Of a stretch of DNA of 64,000 nucleotides, positions 47,902-57,794 are shown piece after piece. The notes under the pieces are model-generated. The model worked only from the letters and a program-made list of their open reading frames with translations. It did not search any database and was not told where the DNA came from. Made by a program: the position numbers and the translations under genes. Origin of the DNA: Bin55 sp009840545 (GTDB taxonomy: Bacteria > Pseudomonadota > Gammaproteobacteria > Pseudomonadales > Azotimanducaceae); NCBI GenBank assembly GCA_965208815.1, contig OZ242357.1:3348001-3412000 (forward strand), written 5' to 3'. Numbering within the stretch: the first letter of the stretch is position 1; each line of letters begins with the position of its first letter.

Positions 47902-48618
47902 ATGACCGAACAATCCGCCGACAGTGCTTTGCTTTCGAACTTGCAACAAGAACTAGGGTACGAATTCAGAGATCAAGATCTTCTGATTCAAGCTCTTACA
48001 CATTCAAGCAGCAGCCCAGTCAACAATGAGAGACTAGAGTTTCTGGGCGATGCGGTATTGAAGTTCATTCTCTCGCACTTTCTCTTCAAGACCTTGAACC
48101 AAGCTGGGGAAGGCGATCTCACCAAGGAGCGGGCGTCTCTCGAGACCAATGTTCGATTGGCTCAAGTAGCCAGAAATTTGGATGTAGCTTCGTTGATCAG
48201 ATTGGGCAAGGGTGCGCGCAAGGACGGCATTGTCAAGAATCCGGGGCTGCTAGCAGGAGTCGTCGAAGCAATCATTGCCGCCATTTACTTGGATGGAAGT
48301 TTGGACGATGTGGTCGATATGGTTCACCGTCACTTGGGATTGAATTGGAACGCAACAGAACTTCCTGCCGGCGACATGCTCCTCGACCGACGTGCATTGG
48401 TTCATCCAAAGACAGAACTGCAGGAATTCACCATTAAGCAACTGGGAGTTTATCCGTTGTATTCCAAGGTCAGGCGAAGGTCATCCGATATTGAGTTGAT
48501 GTGGAAAGCACAATGCACTATTCCGAATACCGAACTGGCAACCGAAGGTGAGGGCGCAAACATTCAGGCAGCCGAGACGATTGCAGCCCAGAAAATGCTA
48601 ACTCTGATCCAAAAATGA
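47902..48618 (+). CDS. rnc: Ribonuclease III
   Basis: 238 residues. Signature NERLEFLGDAVLKF (~43-56) with catalytic Glu/Asp, second acidic site VVEAIIAAIYLDG, and a C-terminal double-stranded-RNA-binding domain (HPKTELQEF ... AAETIAAQKML). It processes rRNA and, in CRISPR type II, cuts the crRNA-tracrRNA duplex. Its stop overlaps the era start (ATGA). Confidence 0.96.
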   Translation: MTEQSADSALLSNLQQELGYEFRDQDLLIQALTHSSSSPVNNERLEFLGDAVLKFILSHFLFKTLNQAGEGDLTKERASLETNVRLAQVARNLDVASLIRLGKGARKDGIVKNPGLLAGVVEAIIAAIYLDGSLDDVVDMVHRHLGLNWNATELPAGDMLLDRRALVHPKTELQEFTIKQLGVYPLYSKVRRRSSDIELMWKAQCTIPNTELATEGEGANIQAAETIAAQKMLTLIQK

Positions 48619-49517
48619 AGAAGCTTGAGACAAAATCGGGCTTTGTCGCGATTGTTGGACGTCCCAACGTGGGAAAGTCAACGCTGCTCAACCACATCTT
48701 GGGATTCAAGCTGAGCATCACATCGAGAAAACCCCAAACCACACGTCATCGAATACTCGGTATCTTCACGCGAGATCAGCTGCAAATGATCTTTGTCGAC
48801 ACTCCAGGTCTTAATGACCTGAACGAAGGACAAACTAGTGCTATGGGTCGATTCATGAATCATCAAGCCGTGGGAGTGCTGTCCGATGTGGACATATGTC
48901 TACATGTTGTAGATGCACGAGGATGGCGCGACGAAGACGAAGCGGTCGTACCGCATCTTACTTCGACCAATGTGCGTTCAATATGTGCATTGAACAAGGT
49001 GGACCGAGTCCACCCCAAACCAAAATTGCTACCCATGATGAAGCTTGTCAGCGAGAAATACTCCTACGAAGAGATCATTCCAATATCTGCGCTCAAGAAT
49101 GATGGGTTGGATGTCTTGGTCGATCAACTTGGACAGCGCATTCCGAATGGCCCGCATTTGTATGCGGAGGACGAAATTACAGACCGACCGGTACGATTTT
49201 TGGTCGCTGAAATGATTCGAGAAAAGGTAGTCCGCCAGCTGGGTGACGAGTTGCCCTATCGTACGACCGTAGTCGTCGAATCGTTCGCAGCACGAGAGAA
49301 AGTCACGGCAATCGATGCGATAATATACGTTGAGAAAGAGAGCCAAAAGGGGATTGTCATTGGCAAGGCGGGCAGTCGACTCAAATCTATCGGCCAAGCA
49401 TCTCGTCAGTCCATTGAGAGTTTTCTAAACAGACAGGTTTTTCTCAAAATCGTTGTTCGCGTACATCGGGATTGGACGAACGAACGCCTCGCACTGGCCT
49501 CCTTGGGTTATCGATGA
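48615..49517 (+). CDS. era: GTPase Era, 30S ribosome assembly
   Basis: 300 residues. G1 GRPNVGKSTL (~14-23), switch II DTPGL (~61), G4 NKVD, and a C-terminal KH domain (GIVIGKAGSRLKSIG) that binds 16S rRNA 3' end. Coupled to rnc by a 4-base overlap, and to recO by ATGA at its stop. Confidence 0.96.
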   Translation: MKKLETKSGFVAIVGRPNVGKSTLLNHILGFKLSITSRKPQTTRHRILGIFTRDQLQMIFVDTPGLNDLNEGQTSAMGRFMNHQAVGVLSDVDICLHVVDARGWRDEDEAVVPHLTSTNVRSICALNKVDRVHPKPKLLPMMKLVSEKYSYEEIIPISALKNDGLDVLVDQLGQRIPNGPHLYAEDEITDRPVRFLVAEMIREKVVRQLGDELPYRTTVVVESFAAREKVTAIDAIIYVEKESQKGIVIGKAGSRLKSIGQASRQSIESFLNRQVFLKIVVRVHRDWTNERLALASLGYR

Positions 49518-50236
49518 TGGCCACAGGAAAGAGCAATCGTAGTTTTCTTCTCCACCGACGTCCCTACACAGATTCAAGGTGGTTGGTTGACTTTCTGACC
49601 GAGGCATACGGACGAGTGTCGGGCATCCAAAGATTGCCGACGAGCCATCGACACAGTCTCGAGCTCTTCACTGAGTACAGCATTTCTTGGCGAGGCAAGA
49701 GTCAATTGGTGACAATCACTCAATGCGAGGCTGAACGGTCGTTTCCCATGAACGGTCGCAAACTCTATTTGGGTCTTTACTTGAATGAGTTGATTGTTCG
49801 AACGACCGGACCCGAAGAAGAAGTCGAAGGGCTGTATGACGCCTATATCGATTCAATTGCGGGAATCGGCACTAAAAACTCGGATGTTGAGCCTATTTTA
49901 AGATCGTTCGAACGGGCATTGCTAAGGGGATTGGGATACGAGATCGTGTTCGGTTACGAGTTGGCAGATGGGCGCGAAGTTAAGCCGGATCTGCACTATC
50001 AGTTTGATCCTGAAGGCGGTTTTCGGCGTTTGGAAGCCTCCATTGAGGGAAGCCTTGAAGGGGCGTCGTTACTCGCCATAGACCGCAATGACTACACATT
50101 GCCTCGAACTAGACAGGTCGCCAAAAACGTCTTGAGAACGGCATTGCAGTACCGTGTCGGCAATCAACCCATAGTTTCGAGATCGCTCTTTGGAACTCAA
50201 CACACGCGCGCAAACGGCACTTCAGCGGTTTCATGA
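49514..50236 (+). CDS. recO: DNA repair protein RecO
   Basis: 240 residues from the ATG overlapping the era stop. N-terminal OB-fold (FLLHRRPYTDSRWLVDFLTE, then YGRVSGIQR) followed by the helical domain (LYLNELIVRT). Works in RecF-pathway loading of RecA. No zinc Cys are seen, as in many gammaproteobacterial RecO. Overlaps relA by 4 bases. Confidence 0.92.
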   Translation: MMATGKSNRSFLLHRRPYTDSRWLVDFLTEAYGRVSGIQRLPTSHRHSLELFTEYSISWRGKSQLVTITQCEAERSFPMNGRKLYLGLYLNELIVRTTGPEEEVEGLYDAYIDSIAGIGTKNSDVEPILRSFERALLRGLGYEIVFGYELADGREVKPDLHYQFDPEGGFRRLEASIEGSLEGASLLAIDRNDYTLPRTRQVAKNVLRTALQYRVGNQPIVSRSLFGTQHTRANGTSAVS

Positions 50237-52182
50237 AGAGTCCGATCACCAATGAATCTGTCCAATTCGACAGACTGTTTGATGATCCATCGCACGATTG
50301 GGTCGCAACCTTGGTTCGGAATGACGACGACCAAAGAAAGGTCATTCTTCATGTCGAGCAATTGATTCAGAACTCCGAAACTAAGGAAGAGGCAGCTCGC
50401 ATCGCCAACATTCTTATCGAACTTGGAGTCGATACGCCCGTTGTCTTGGCTGGTGCATTGTTCTATGCGGTTCGTAACAAGGAAGTGGACGTACACAATG
50501 TCGAAAACAACGGCATTTCCAAATTGGTCACATCGTTGCTTCGTATGGCACAAGCGGATGTGGTGGCCAACACGGGAGCACCCTTCCTGGAACGACAATC
50601 TCGCGATCAATCAAAGAATGTGCGGCGAATGCTGATTGCGCTAATTGATGATCCCAGAGTCGCCGTGCTTAAGCTCGCAGAGCGGCTGGTCATGTTGAGA
50701 ACCTCTCAAGATTTTCCTCAAGAGCAACGGATGAAGATTGCCAATGAAGTCCTTGAGTTTTATTGTCCACTAGCAAATAGGCTTGGAATCTGGCAGCTCA
50801 AATGGATGCTTGAGGACTTGTCCTTTGCGTACCTGCACGAAGATAGCTATAAGGAGATAGCCGGTCAGCTACGAGACCGTCGTGGAAGTCGGGAAAAGCA
50901 AGTGGCTGCCGTGTGCGAGGATCTGAGATGGCGATTGGATAGAGCTGGGATCAAGACTACGGTGACAGGACGTGCCAAGAATATTTACGGAATCTGGCGC
51001 AAAATGCAGGAGAAGGACATTTCGTTTGATGCGGTCTATGACGTAGAGGCCGTTCGCGTCATTGTCGACTCACCTCCCGAGTGCTATGCCGTTTTGGGTG
51101 TTGTGCATACATCCTGGCCTCCCATACCCAATACATTCGACGACTACATTGCCAATCCAAAGGCGAATGGATATCGGTCCATTCACACCGCTGTGGTTGG
51201 ACCAAGAGGACGAAACTTAGAGGTTCAGATTCGCTCGCAAAAAATGCACAAAGCGGCCGAGTTGGGTGTTTGTGCTCATTGGGCATACAAAGATGACGAT
51301 GCCGCATTGAACATGGGTAAAGTCGACTGGATGCGGGAGGTCTTGAATTGGCAGGAAGAGATGCAGATCGAAGAATATATCGACTTCACTCGTCGTAACG
51401 ATGCGCCACAACGCATCTACATTGCCACGCCAAAGGGACATGTCATTGACTTGCCGTCTGGATCCACAGGTGTCGACTTTGCTTACTACGTTCACACGGA
51501 GATTGGAAACCACTGCTGTGGCGTGAAAATCAACGGCAATGAGCAATCTCTCAATGTTGCGCTGAGAACAGGTCAAATGGTCGAAATTTTGACCGACCCC
51601 GATGCAAGTCCGGACCGGAAATGGCTGGAGAGCGAGTTGGGTTATGTAAGAACATCACGTGCTCGTCGAAGCATTCAAGAGTGGTTTCGCTCCGAATTGG
51701 AGCACGAGAATGTCAATGCAGGGCGTGCCCGGCTCATCGAAGAATGCCAACGCATGAAGATTGACGTGGTTGTTGAGAAGTTGGCCGAAGCCAATGGGTA
51801 CAAAAGCGTCAAGGAAATGTATGTTGGCGTCGCAGTTGGAGACCAACCGATTCACGACTTGCTCCCTGTTGAACTCATTAATGGAGAGGCAGTACACAAA
51901 CCTGACACTGAACCCAGCAAGAAACAAGAGCTTGTTGTGCAGGAGCTAGAAGTAAGTGCTACGGATCGTCCGCGTCTGTTGCTCGACATAACGATGGCTC
52001 TTGCAACTCTGTCCGTCAATGTAGTTGGAGCGGCACTGCACTCTCCTCGGCCAGGAGAAGCAGCCACACTCAACTTGAAGGTTGAGGTCGACGACTTTGA
52101 GAAGACGCGACGTGTGATCAACAAACTACGTGCGGTACCTGATGTATCCAACGTTTTGCGCATTGAACAAAACGAACGTTAG
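50233..52182 (+). CDS. relA: RelA-type (p)ppGpp synthetase
   Basis: 649 residues. The N-terminal hydrolase domain lacks the HD motif (VLAGALFYAVRN), so it is probably synthesis-only, like RelA. Synthetase domain motifs: GRAKNIYGIWRKMQEKDI, DDYIANPKANGYRSIHTAV and LEVQIRSQKMHKAAELGV. TGS domain (RIYIATPKGHVIDLPSGST) and C-terminal ACT domain (RPRLLLDITMALATLSVNV). It makes the stringent-response alarmone on starved ribosomes. It overlaps recO and is 9 bases from adk, an unusual place for relA. Confidence 0.92.
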   Translation: MKSPITNESVQFDRLFDDPSHDWVATLVRNDDDQRKVILHVEQLIQNSETKEEAARIANILIELGVDTPVVLAGALFYAVRNKEVDVHNVENNGISKLVTSLLRMAQADVVANTGAPFLERQSRDQSKNVRRMLIALIDDPRVAVLKLAERLVMLRTSQDFPQEQRMKIANEVLEFYCPLANRLGIWQLKWMLEDLSFAYLHEDSYKEIAGQLRDRRGSREKQVAAVCEDLRWRLDRAGIKTTVTGRAKNIYGIWRKMQEKDISFDAVYDVEAVRVIVDSPPECYAVLGVVHTSWPPIPNTFDDYIANPKANGYRSIHTAVVGPRGRNLEVQIRSQKMHKAAELGVCAHWAYKDDDAALNMGKVDWMREVLNWQEEMQIEEYIDFTRRNDAPQRIYIATPKGHVIDLPSGSTGVDFAYYVHTEIGNHCCGVKINGNEQSLNVALRTGQMVEILTDPDASPDRKWLESELGYVRTSRARRSIQEWFRSELEHENVNAGRARLIEECQRMKIDVVVEKLAEANGYKSVKEMYVGVAVGDQPIHDLLPVELINGEAVHKPDTEPSKKQELVVQELEVSATDRPRLLLDITMALATLSVNVVGAALHSPRPGEAATLNLKVEVDDFEKTRRVINKLRAVPDVSNVLRIEQNER

Positions 52183-52191
52183 CACTCGTCC

Positions 52192-52833
52192 ATGCGTTTG
52201 ATATTTCTTGGTCCGCCAGGTTCGGGCAAAGGCACTCAGGCAGAGTTCGTCTGTCGAGATCAAGGAATACCGCAAATCTCTACCGGAGATATGTTGAGAA
52301 ATGCCATTGCCGAGGGTACGGAACTTGGGCTAAGAGCAAGGGCTACGATGGATCGGGGAGATCTTGTTTCCGATTCAGTCATCCTTGGACTGGTAGAAGT
52401 ACGATTGCAGCAGCCTGACTGCAAGAACGGATGTTTGTTTGATGGATTTCCACGAACTATTGAACAAGCCGAAGGCCTTGTCCGACTTGGCATAACGGTA
52501 GACGCAGTTCTTGAACTCCAAGTACCCGACGACGCCATAGTTGACCGCGTTACGGCGAGAAGGGTGCATGAAGCAAGTGGTCGGACATACAACATACTCA
52601 CACGCCCACCAGAGGTTGAAGGTTTCGACGACTTGACCGGTGAACCGTTAGTCCAACGAGACGACGACAAGGAAGAAACCGTGCGAAATCGCCTAGGCGT
52701 ATATCGTGCCCAGACGGAACCTCTGATTGACTACTACCGTGGTCTCGAGATGGACTACTTTGTCGTCGATGGTACGGGATCGGTGGAGGAGATCAGTTCG
52801 AGGATATCGGCTGCGTTGGATTCGGTTTTCTAA
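52192..52833 (+). CDS. adk: Adenylate kinase
   Basis: 213 residues. P-loop GPPGSGKGTQ (~7-16), NMP-binding DGFPRTIEQAEGL, LID region RRVHEASGRTYN without zinc Cys. Converts AMP and ATP to two ADP. It is the last gene of the rnc-era-recO-relA-adk run. Confidence 0.95.
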   Translation: MRLIFLGPPGSGKGTQAEFVCRDQGIPQISTGDMLRNAIAEGTELGLRARATMDRGDLVSDSVILGLVEVRLQQPDCKNGCLFDGFPRTIEQAEGLVRLGITVDAVLELQVPDDAIVDRVTARRVHEASGRTYNILTRPPEVEGFDDLTGEPLVQRDDDKEETVRNRLGVYRAQTEPLIDYYRGLEMDYFVVDGTGSVEEISSRISAALDSVF

Positions 52834-52878
52834 CCGAGACCAAGCGATACTCCTGCATTGTGACCAGGGTGGTTCGCT

Positions 52879-54102
52879 TCAAACGAACGTGTGAAGACCG
52901 GGCAAGAGCAAGACATTGACTGTCTGTCCCTGACGTAGCACTCCACGATGTGAAGGGACTTCAATCAGACAGTTGCACTGATAAAAGGATGCCAGTCGAT
53001 TGGAGCTCTGATCCCCTGTTGGGGTGACCTGAAGGGAGCCCTCTCTCGAGATGAGGATTCCACGCTGATATTCTCGTCGACCGGTCCGATGTTGGATACC
53101 TGAGGAGAGTGTCGCTTGAAAGTTGGTGGGCTTGCGCCACGGCAGTCCTGAAAGGGCGTCGATGGTCGGTGCCACGAAAAGCAAGTAGGTAATGATTGTG
53201 GAGACTGGGTTGCCGGGCAAGCCAAAGAATAGGCTGCCGTTTACATTGCCGACGGCTAGCGGCTTTCCAGGTTTCAATGCAATCTTCCAAAAATTGAGAC
53301 TCCCCGCCTCCTCGATTACGGGTCGGACTAGGTCCGTGTCTCCAACTGATACACCGCCGCTTGCGACGATTAGGTCAACTTCACCTGCAATGCTGTCGAT
53401 TGCGCTACGTATTTCCGTCTTGTCGTCCTTGAGATGTCCAAGGTCCATAACCTCAACCGGTTTCGATTTGAGCAGCATCGAAAGGGACATCCGGTTCGAT
53501 TCATAGATTTGTCCGTGTTTCAGATCCGTACCTGGGTCTTGCAGTTCATCACCTGTTGAGAAAATCGCCACTCGAATCTTGCGAACTACCTCTACCGCGG
53601 ATATGCCACAAGCGGCGAACCAACCGACGGTAAAGGCGGACAGGAATTCCCCCGTATTCACTAAACGCTTCCCTGCAACGACATCCATCCCTCGTCGGCG
53701 TATGTTGTCTCCAGCTTGAACGGTGTCGCTCAGCATGATGGAGTTGCCATTTCGAAGAGTGTCTTCCTGAATCGCTATCGCAGACGTCCCCGGGGGAATA
53801 GCCGCTCCTGTGAGAATCCGGCAAGCCTGTTCGGTGTTTAGAGTCTTCGTGTAGGGGTGACCTGCCAATGACTCGCCTACCACTTCAAAGTTCTCACCGG
53901 CTTCGAATGAATTGGACCCACTAATTGCGTAGCCATCCATTGCTGAGCAATCGAAAGGCGGCAAATCGATCGGTGCTGTCACTGGACTTGCGGGTGATCG
54001 GCCGAGAGCTTCCGAAACCGGTATGAATTCGGACTCGTCGACGTTTTGGATAAGTGAAATTAGATGCTTCTGAGCATCCTCTACGGATAACATACGCTGC
54101 AT
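52879..54102 (-). CDS. moeA: Molybdopterin molybdenumtransferase MoeA
   Basis: 407 residues from the ATG at 54102 (another at 54093). Motifs FDCSAMDGYAI, ILTGAAIPPGTSAI, IFSTGDEL, VASGGVSVGDTD, WKIALKPGKPLAVG and GLPGNPVSTI. Inserts molybdate into adenylated molybdopterin to form Moco. Its start codon shares CATG (54100-54103) with tsaB on the other strand. No other moa/mog gene is in the window. Confidence 0.92.
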   Translation of the reverse strand: MQRMLSVEDAQKHLISLIQNVDESEFIPVSEALGRSPASPVTAPIDLPPFDCSAMDGYAISGSNSFEAGENFEVVGESLAGHPYTKTLNTEQACRILTGAAIPPGTSAIAIQEDTLRNGNSIMLSDTVQAGDNIRRRGMDVVAGKRLVNTGEFLSAFTVGWFAACGISAVEVVRKIRVAIFSTGDELQDPGTDLKHGQIYESNRMSLSMLLKSKPVEVMDLGHLKDDKTEIRSAIDSIAGEVDLIVASGGVSVGDTDLVRPVIEEAGSLNFWKIALKPGKPLAVGNVNGSLFFGLPGNPVSTIITYLLFVAPTIDALSGLPWRKPTNFQATLSSGIQHRTGRREYQRGILISREGSLQVTPTGDQSSNRLASFYQCNCLIEVPSHRGVLRQGQTVNVLLLPGLHTFV

Positions 54103-54724
54103 GACTACAGTTCTCGCACTTGAGACAACCTCCGAAATGTGTTCCGTGGCACTGAACCGGCGGCTCAATATCTTAGCGGAAAGCCATATTGCTCCCAGAC
54201 GTCACAATGAATTAGTCTTGCGACTGATCGACAAGTTGCTAACAACAACCGAAATCCAACGAACGAAGATTGATTTGATTGCTTTTTCTTGCGGACCTGG
54301 TTCGTTTACAGGTGTCAGATTGGGTGCTGCTGTTGCTCAAGGAATAGCTATGGGACTTGGCATCAAAGTGATCCCAGTTCCGACTTCCGATGTCATGGCA
54401 AGTCGTGTATCCAAGTTTTTCCCCGATCGATCTGAGTTTTTTCTGAAACGTCAGTCTCATACGGGTTGGGCATACGTCGCGCGATATCGATTGGCATCTC
54501 GTTCGTTGACGTGTGTCGAGTCAGATCAATTGGTGGAGGAGAGCCACGTCCCTAAGCAAGCCATCTCCAATGTGGATGTTCTGTTTAGTGCCGAGGATGT
54601 CATCCAAGTCGCGTTGAATCGAACAGATCAGGCTGTCCATCCCCACCTCGCTTTGCCGAAGCTTGTCGACGGAGACTCTCCATACATTCCAAGCGCACGC
54701 GAAGCCAAGGAATCGCATTCTTGA
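54101..54724 (+). CDS. tsaB: tRNA threonylcarbamoyladenosine biosynthesis protein TsaB
   Basis: 207 residues. N-terminal VLALETTSEMCSVAL and RRHNELVLRLIDKLL, then CGPGSFTGVRLGAAVAQGIA, the usual TsaB opening. Works with TsaD and TsaE in t6A37 formation on tRNA. Divergent from moeA with overlapping start codons. Confidence 0.9.
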   Translation: MTTVLALETTSEMCSVALNRRLNILAESHIAPRRHNELVLRLIDKLLTTTEIQRTKIDLIAFSCGPGSFTGVRLGAAVAQGIAMGLGIKVIPVPTSDVMASRVSKFFPDRSEFFLKRQSHTGWAYVARYRLASRSLTCVESDQLVEESHVPKQAISNVDVLFSAEDVIQVALNRTDQAVHPHLALPKLVDGDSPYIPSAREAKESHS

Positions 54725-54817
54725 ACGTCTTTCGCCACACAATTCTCTGCCATTAGTAGCCAATTAGCAACAGTATTTCTGGAAGGAGGCGACGTTCGAG
54801 GGCAAGAGCTTGCTCTC

Positions 54818-55456
54818 TTGCTTGACCTTAAGACGGACGATATCAAAGACGCTCCTGACGAATGGCATCTGACAGTTGAACACGGAAAGCTAGCACTTCG
54901 CCAATCTGATGGGAATCTCTTCACGCTCTCGTTCGAGGATATTAGGAACCGGGTTGAAAACGCGCGTTGGTCGGCGATTTCCAAAGCATGTGCCTCGGTG
55001 CGTCGGCCCAAGGTTCTTGATGCGCTAGGCGGTTGGGGACTGGATGCGATCATACTTTCGAAGGCCGGTTGCAGAGTTACGGTCACAGAAGCAAGTCCGA
55101 TTGTCTGTGCTGTCGCGAAAAATCTCGCCCGCGAAGCTAATACTCCGCTAGCTTTCACTTGTGGATTCATAGAGGACTACCTGAATACAAGCGGAGAACT
55201 ATTTGATGTCGTTTATCTCGATCCGATTTTTCCGCAACATCCAAAGGGAGCTCGTCCGTCACTTCGCATGCAGATTCTTCAAACGCTTGCCAAAACCGAT
55301 TCAGACCTGCGCGCAGTGTTTGAGATTGCCAAGAAACATGCGCTCAATCGGGTGGTTGTCAAGCATCGTCGGAACCAACCAACTCTGTTTGATGCGCCCC
55401 ACTGGCAGATTACGAGCAAGACCGTTCGTTTCGATATCTACAGAGCTAGCGCTTGA
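54818..55456 (+). CDS. rsmJ: 16S rRNA (guanine1516-N2)-methyltransferase RsmJ
   Basis: 212 residues from TTG 54818. The frame stays open back to 54725, encoding FLEGGDVRGQELAL, which looks like real protein, so the true start is uncertain. SAM-binding VLDALGGWGLDAIILSKAG and catalytic VYLDPIFPQHPKGARPSL, matching RsmJ (DPMFP). Methylates G1516 of 16S rRNA. Ends 11 bases inside the convergent plsB. Confidence 0.85.
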   Translation: MLDLKTDDIKDAPDEWHLTVEHGKLALRQSDGNLFTLSFEDIRNRVENARWSAISKACASVRRPKVLDALGGWGLDAIILSKAGCRVTVTEASPIVCAVAKNLAREANTPLAFTCGFIEDYLNTSGELFDVVYLDPIFPQHPKGARPSLRMQILQTLAKTDSDLRAVFEIAKKHALNRVVVKHRRNQPTLFDAPHWQITSKTVRFDIYRASA

Positions 55457-57794
55457 CGTATTTCTCCGCGAGGTGCAGAAAGTCTGCAGGAAGAACGCCA
55501 CGGGCTTGCTCCAAGATCGCAAGTGCAGTTTCGGTTGACTCAATATTTCCGTCTTGATTCTCTAGCATTACTCCATGCTTGATCATCGAATTCGTCACGT
55601 TTTCGAAGAATCTTCGATCGACGAAATGTGGTGATTCATCGCCATATACCCGTGCTAGCAATCGACCGGTCTGTTCAGCCTTTTCGATGAGCGATTGGGC
55701 ATTCAATTGGGATTTTTCATGATGCAAGAGCGTGAGCAAGACTGTATAGAAACGGTTCAACATGGGTAGCACGAATTTAGCAAACAAGCTCAATATTTGT
55801 CGTTTTTCTGGAGTCTGGCTAGCTTGGAGCATGTCGCCATTTGTGCGTTGGATGAGCTTCAGACGTTCAAGGCAATCAATCCATCTTCGTATCAATCGTG
55901 GACTTGAACCGAAACTCAATTGCACTGTAACGAATGGCGCTAGAAAGTTTATTGTCTCGACGGTCTCTCGCATTCTCAAGGAGGTCTCGCGGTTCATCAG
56001 AATGGCCGCGATCAAACCTTGGAGAGCCACAACATGTAGAGCATTGTTGCGAAACCAGGTGAGTTGGTGTGCCATTTCCTCATCGCACGTAATCAACCCA
56101 ATAGATCCATCCCATTCACGGCGAACCAGATTCAAAAGAACGCAGCGTTCAACGATTTCCTGTGGCGTTTCGGAAGGCAATACGAGGTCATGACGATGAG
56201 AATTGAAACTCAGAACATTGCTCAACCAATCCAAGTACTCAACCAAGGTCTCTTCATCAATACTGTGCGAGGGTGAAGTGAGAACTACAAGCGCGACAAG
56301 GTTAATGGGTGTTAGCACCGCCGCATTGTTGATCGCATGCGTAATTGCATAACCCAAACGTTCAGTTTCTTGCTTCAAGCTTGAGTCAGAAATAAACGTA
56401 TCGAGTTTTATGGGTTCCGCAATATGTACGTCCACACGTCCTAGACGCGACTTTAGAAGACGCATAGCCAGTACGACATCTTGTAGGGTCTCTGGGCTTT
56501 TTGGTTTCCCAGAAAGTTCATCCAGATATGCTGAAGTATCGGGAACGGACTCATACGCCATGTAGATGGGCACTACAGCCATTGGTCTAGGCAGACCTCT
56601 TTCCCGACTGGATAAGACCATGCTCAAGAGACCAAATCGAGGAGGTAAGAGCGACCCCGTTCTACTTCTTCCACCTTCCACAAAGAATTCGACACTGGTC
56701 CCCTGTTCGAGACAAAGGTGAAGGTACGATTCCAAAACGTTCTCGTATACGGGGTCCTCTTTAAAGGACCTGCGCATGAAGAATGCTCCGCATCTTCGAA
56801 GCAACGGACCGACAACCGGAATATCTAAGTTGTCTCCAGAGGCGATTTGAGGGATTGCGAAACCATGTTGAAACAGCAGATAGGAGAGTACGAGGTAGTC
56901 GGTTTGAGACCGATGATTTGGAGCGTAAATGAGAGTGTGGGTCTTCGATATGGATTCAAGGCGGTCCCGGCCAATCAGCTGGAGACCGTCATATACACGC
57001 CGAAAGTACCATCCCAGCACCCTCCGCACCATCATCATCGCTGGGTACGACATCCGCGTTGCCATCTTGCGAACTTCACGCTTGAGCATTCGACGGGTTT
57101 TTGCTGAAACCGTCTCCTCTTCCTCGGCAATTGCGCTGGCTACCTCTTCGACGATTCGATCGACCGTGTGATCGAGTCGGTATAGATCTGGTCCGATCGT
57201 TGCGTGGCGGGTTTCCTTGAATTGCTTTCGGAGTCGAACCCCGATGTGACGCAAGTTCCAATTGACAGACTCGTCCCGCTTGGAAATTGAACTCCAATCC
57301 AGTGGCGCACCAAAATCGATCAGTACGTCCTTGCGACTGAACAAAAAGGTCAGGACTCGACGCAGTGCGAAGCTTGGTCCATAGCGCTCAGAGATCAGAC
57401 TTCGCCAAATGAACTTCTGTCGTTGAGCGGTTCTTCCCCAGAAGATGGATACCGGAATTACCTGAATTTCCGAATCTGGCCGCTCGAGAACTTGCTTTTG
57501 CCAATCAACCATTTCGGTTGAGAATCGACGCAACGTGTAGCGACGCCGCCATCCGAGCGGACGCAGAAGAAAAAACGACTCAATACGACTGTTTCTTCCA
57601 GCCGTCGTCACACTCCGAAGAAGTGCAAGATCGAAAGAGGAACGGCGATACAACGCAAAGAGGCAAGTATCGGAATTTGCATTCGCCTCGCCAATAACGG
57701 TGGGCCGAACGACCCACCGGACTAGAGCTTGGAGTATTCCTACTCTAATGTTGTGAAGAGTACCTGGCCCACCAACCTTAGAGACCACCTTCAA
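55446..57794 (-). CDS. plsB: Glycerol-3-phosphate acyltransferase PlsB
   Basis: 782 residues, TTG start inside the last codons of gspD (a GTG at 57788 is an alternative). Acyltransferase motifs NHRSQTDYLVL (HX4D), RRCGAFFMRR, VEFFVEGGRSRTG and AVVPIYMAYE. First step of phospholipid synthesis at the inner membrane. Length close to the E. coli enzyme (807). Convergent with rsmJ. Confidence 0.92.
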   Translation of the reverse strand: MKVVSKVGGPGTLHNIRVGILQALVRWVVRPTVIGEANANSDTCLFALYRRSSFDLALLRSVTTAGRNSRIESFFLLRPLGWRRRYTLRRFSTEMVDWQKQVLERPDSEIQVIPVSIFWGRTAQRQKFIWRSLISERYGPSFALRRVLTFLFSRKDVLIDFGAPLDWSSISKRDESVNWNLRHIGVRLRKQFKETRHATIGPDLYRLDHTVDRIVEEVASAIAEEEETVSAKTRRMLKREVRKMATRMSYPAMMMVRRVLGWYFRRVYDGLQLIGRDRLESISKTHTLIYAPNHRSQTDYLVLSYLLFQHGFAIPQIASGDNLDIPVVGPLLRRCGAFFMRRSFKEDPVYENVLESYLHLCLEQGTSVEFFVEGGRSRTGSLLPPRFGLLSMVLSSRERGLPRPMAVVPIYMAYESVPDTSAYLDELSGKPKSPETLQDVVLAMRLLKSRLGRVDVHIAEPIKLDTFISDSSLKQETERLGYAITHAINNAAVLTPINLVALVVLTSPSHSIDEETLVEYLDWLSNVLSFNSHRHDLVLPSETPQEIVERCVLLNLVRREWDGSIGLITCDEEMAHQLTWFRNNALHVVALQGLIAAILMNRETSLRMRETVETINFLAPFVTVQLSFGSSPRLIRRWIDCLERLKLIQRTNGDMLQASQTPEKRQILSLFAKFVLPMLNRFYTVLLTLLHHEKSQLNAQSLIEKAEQTGRLLARVYGDESPHFVDRRFFENVTNSMIKHGVMLENQDGNIESTETALAILEQARGVLPADFLHLAEKYVKR

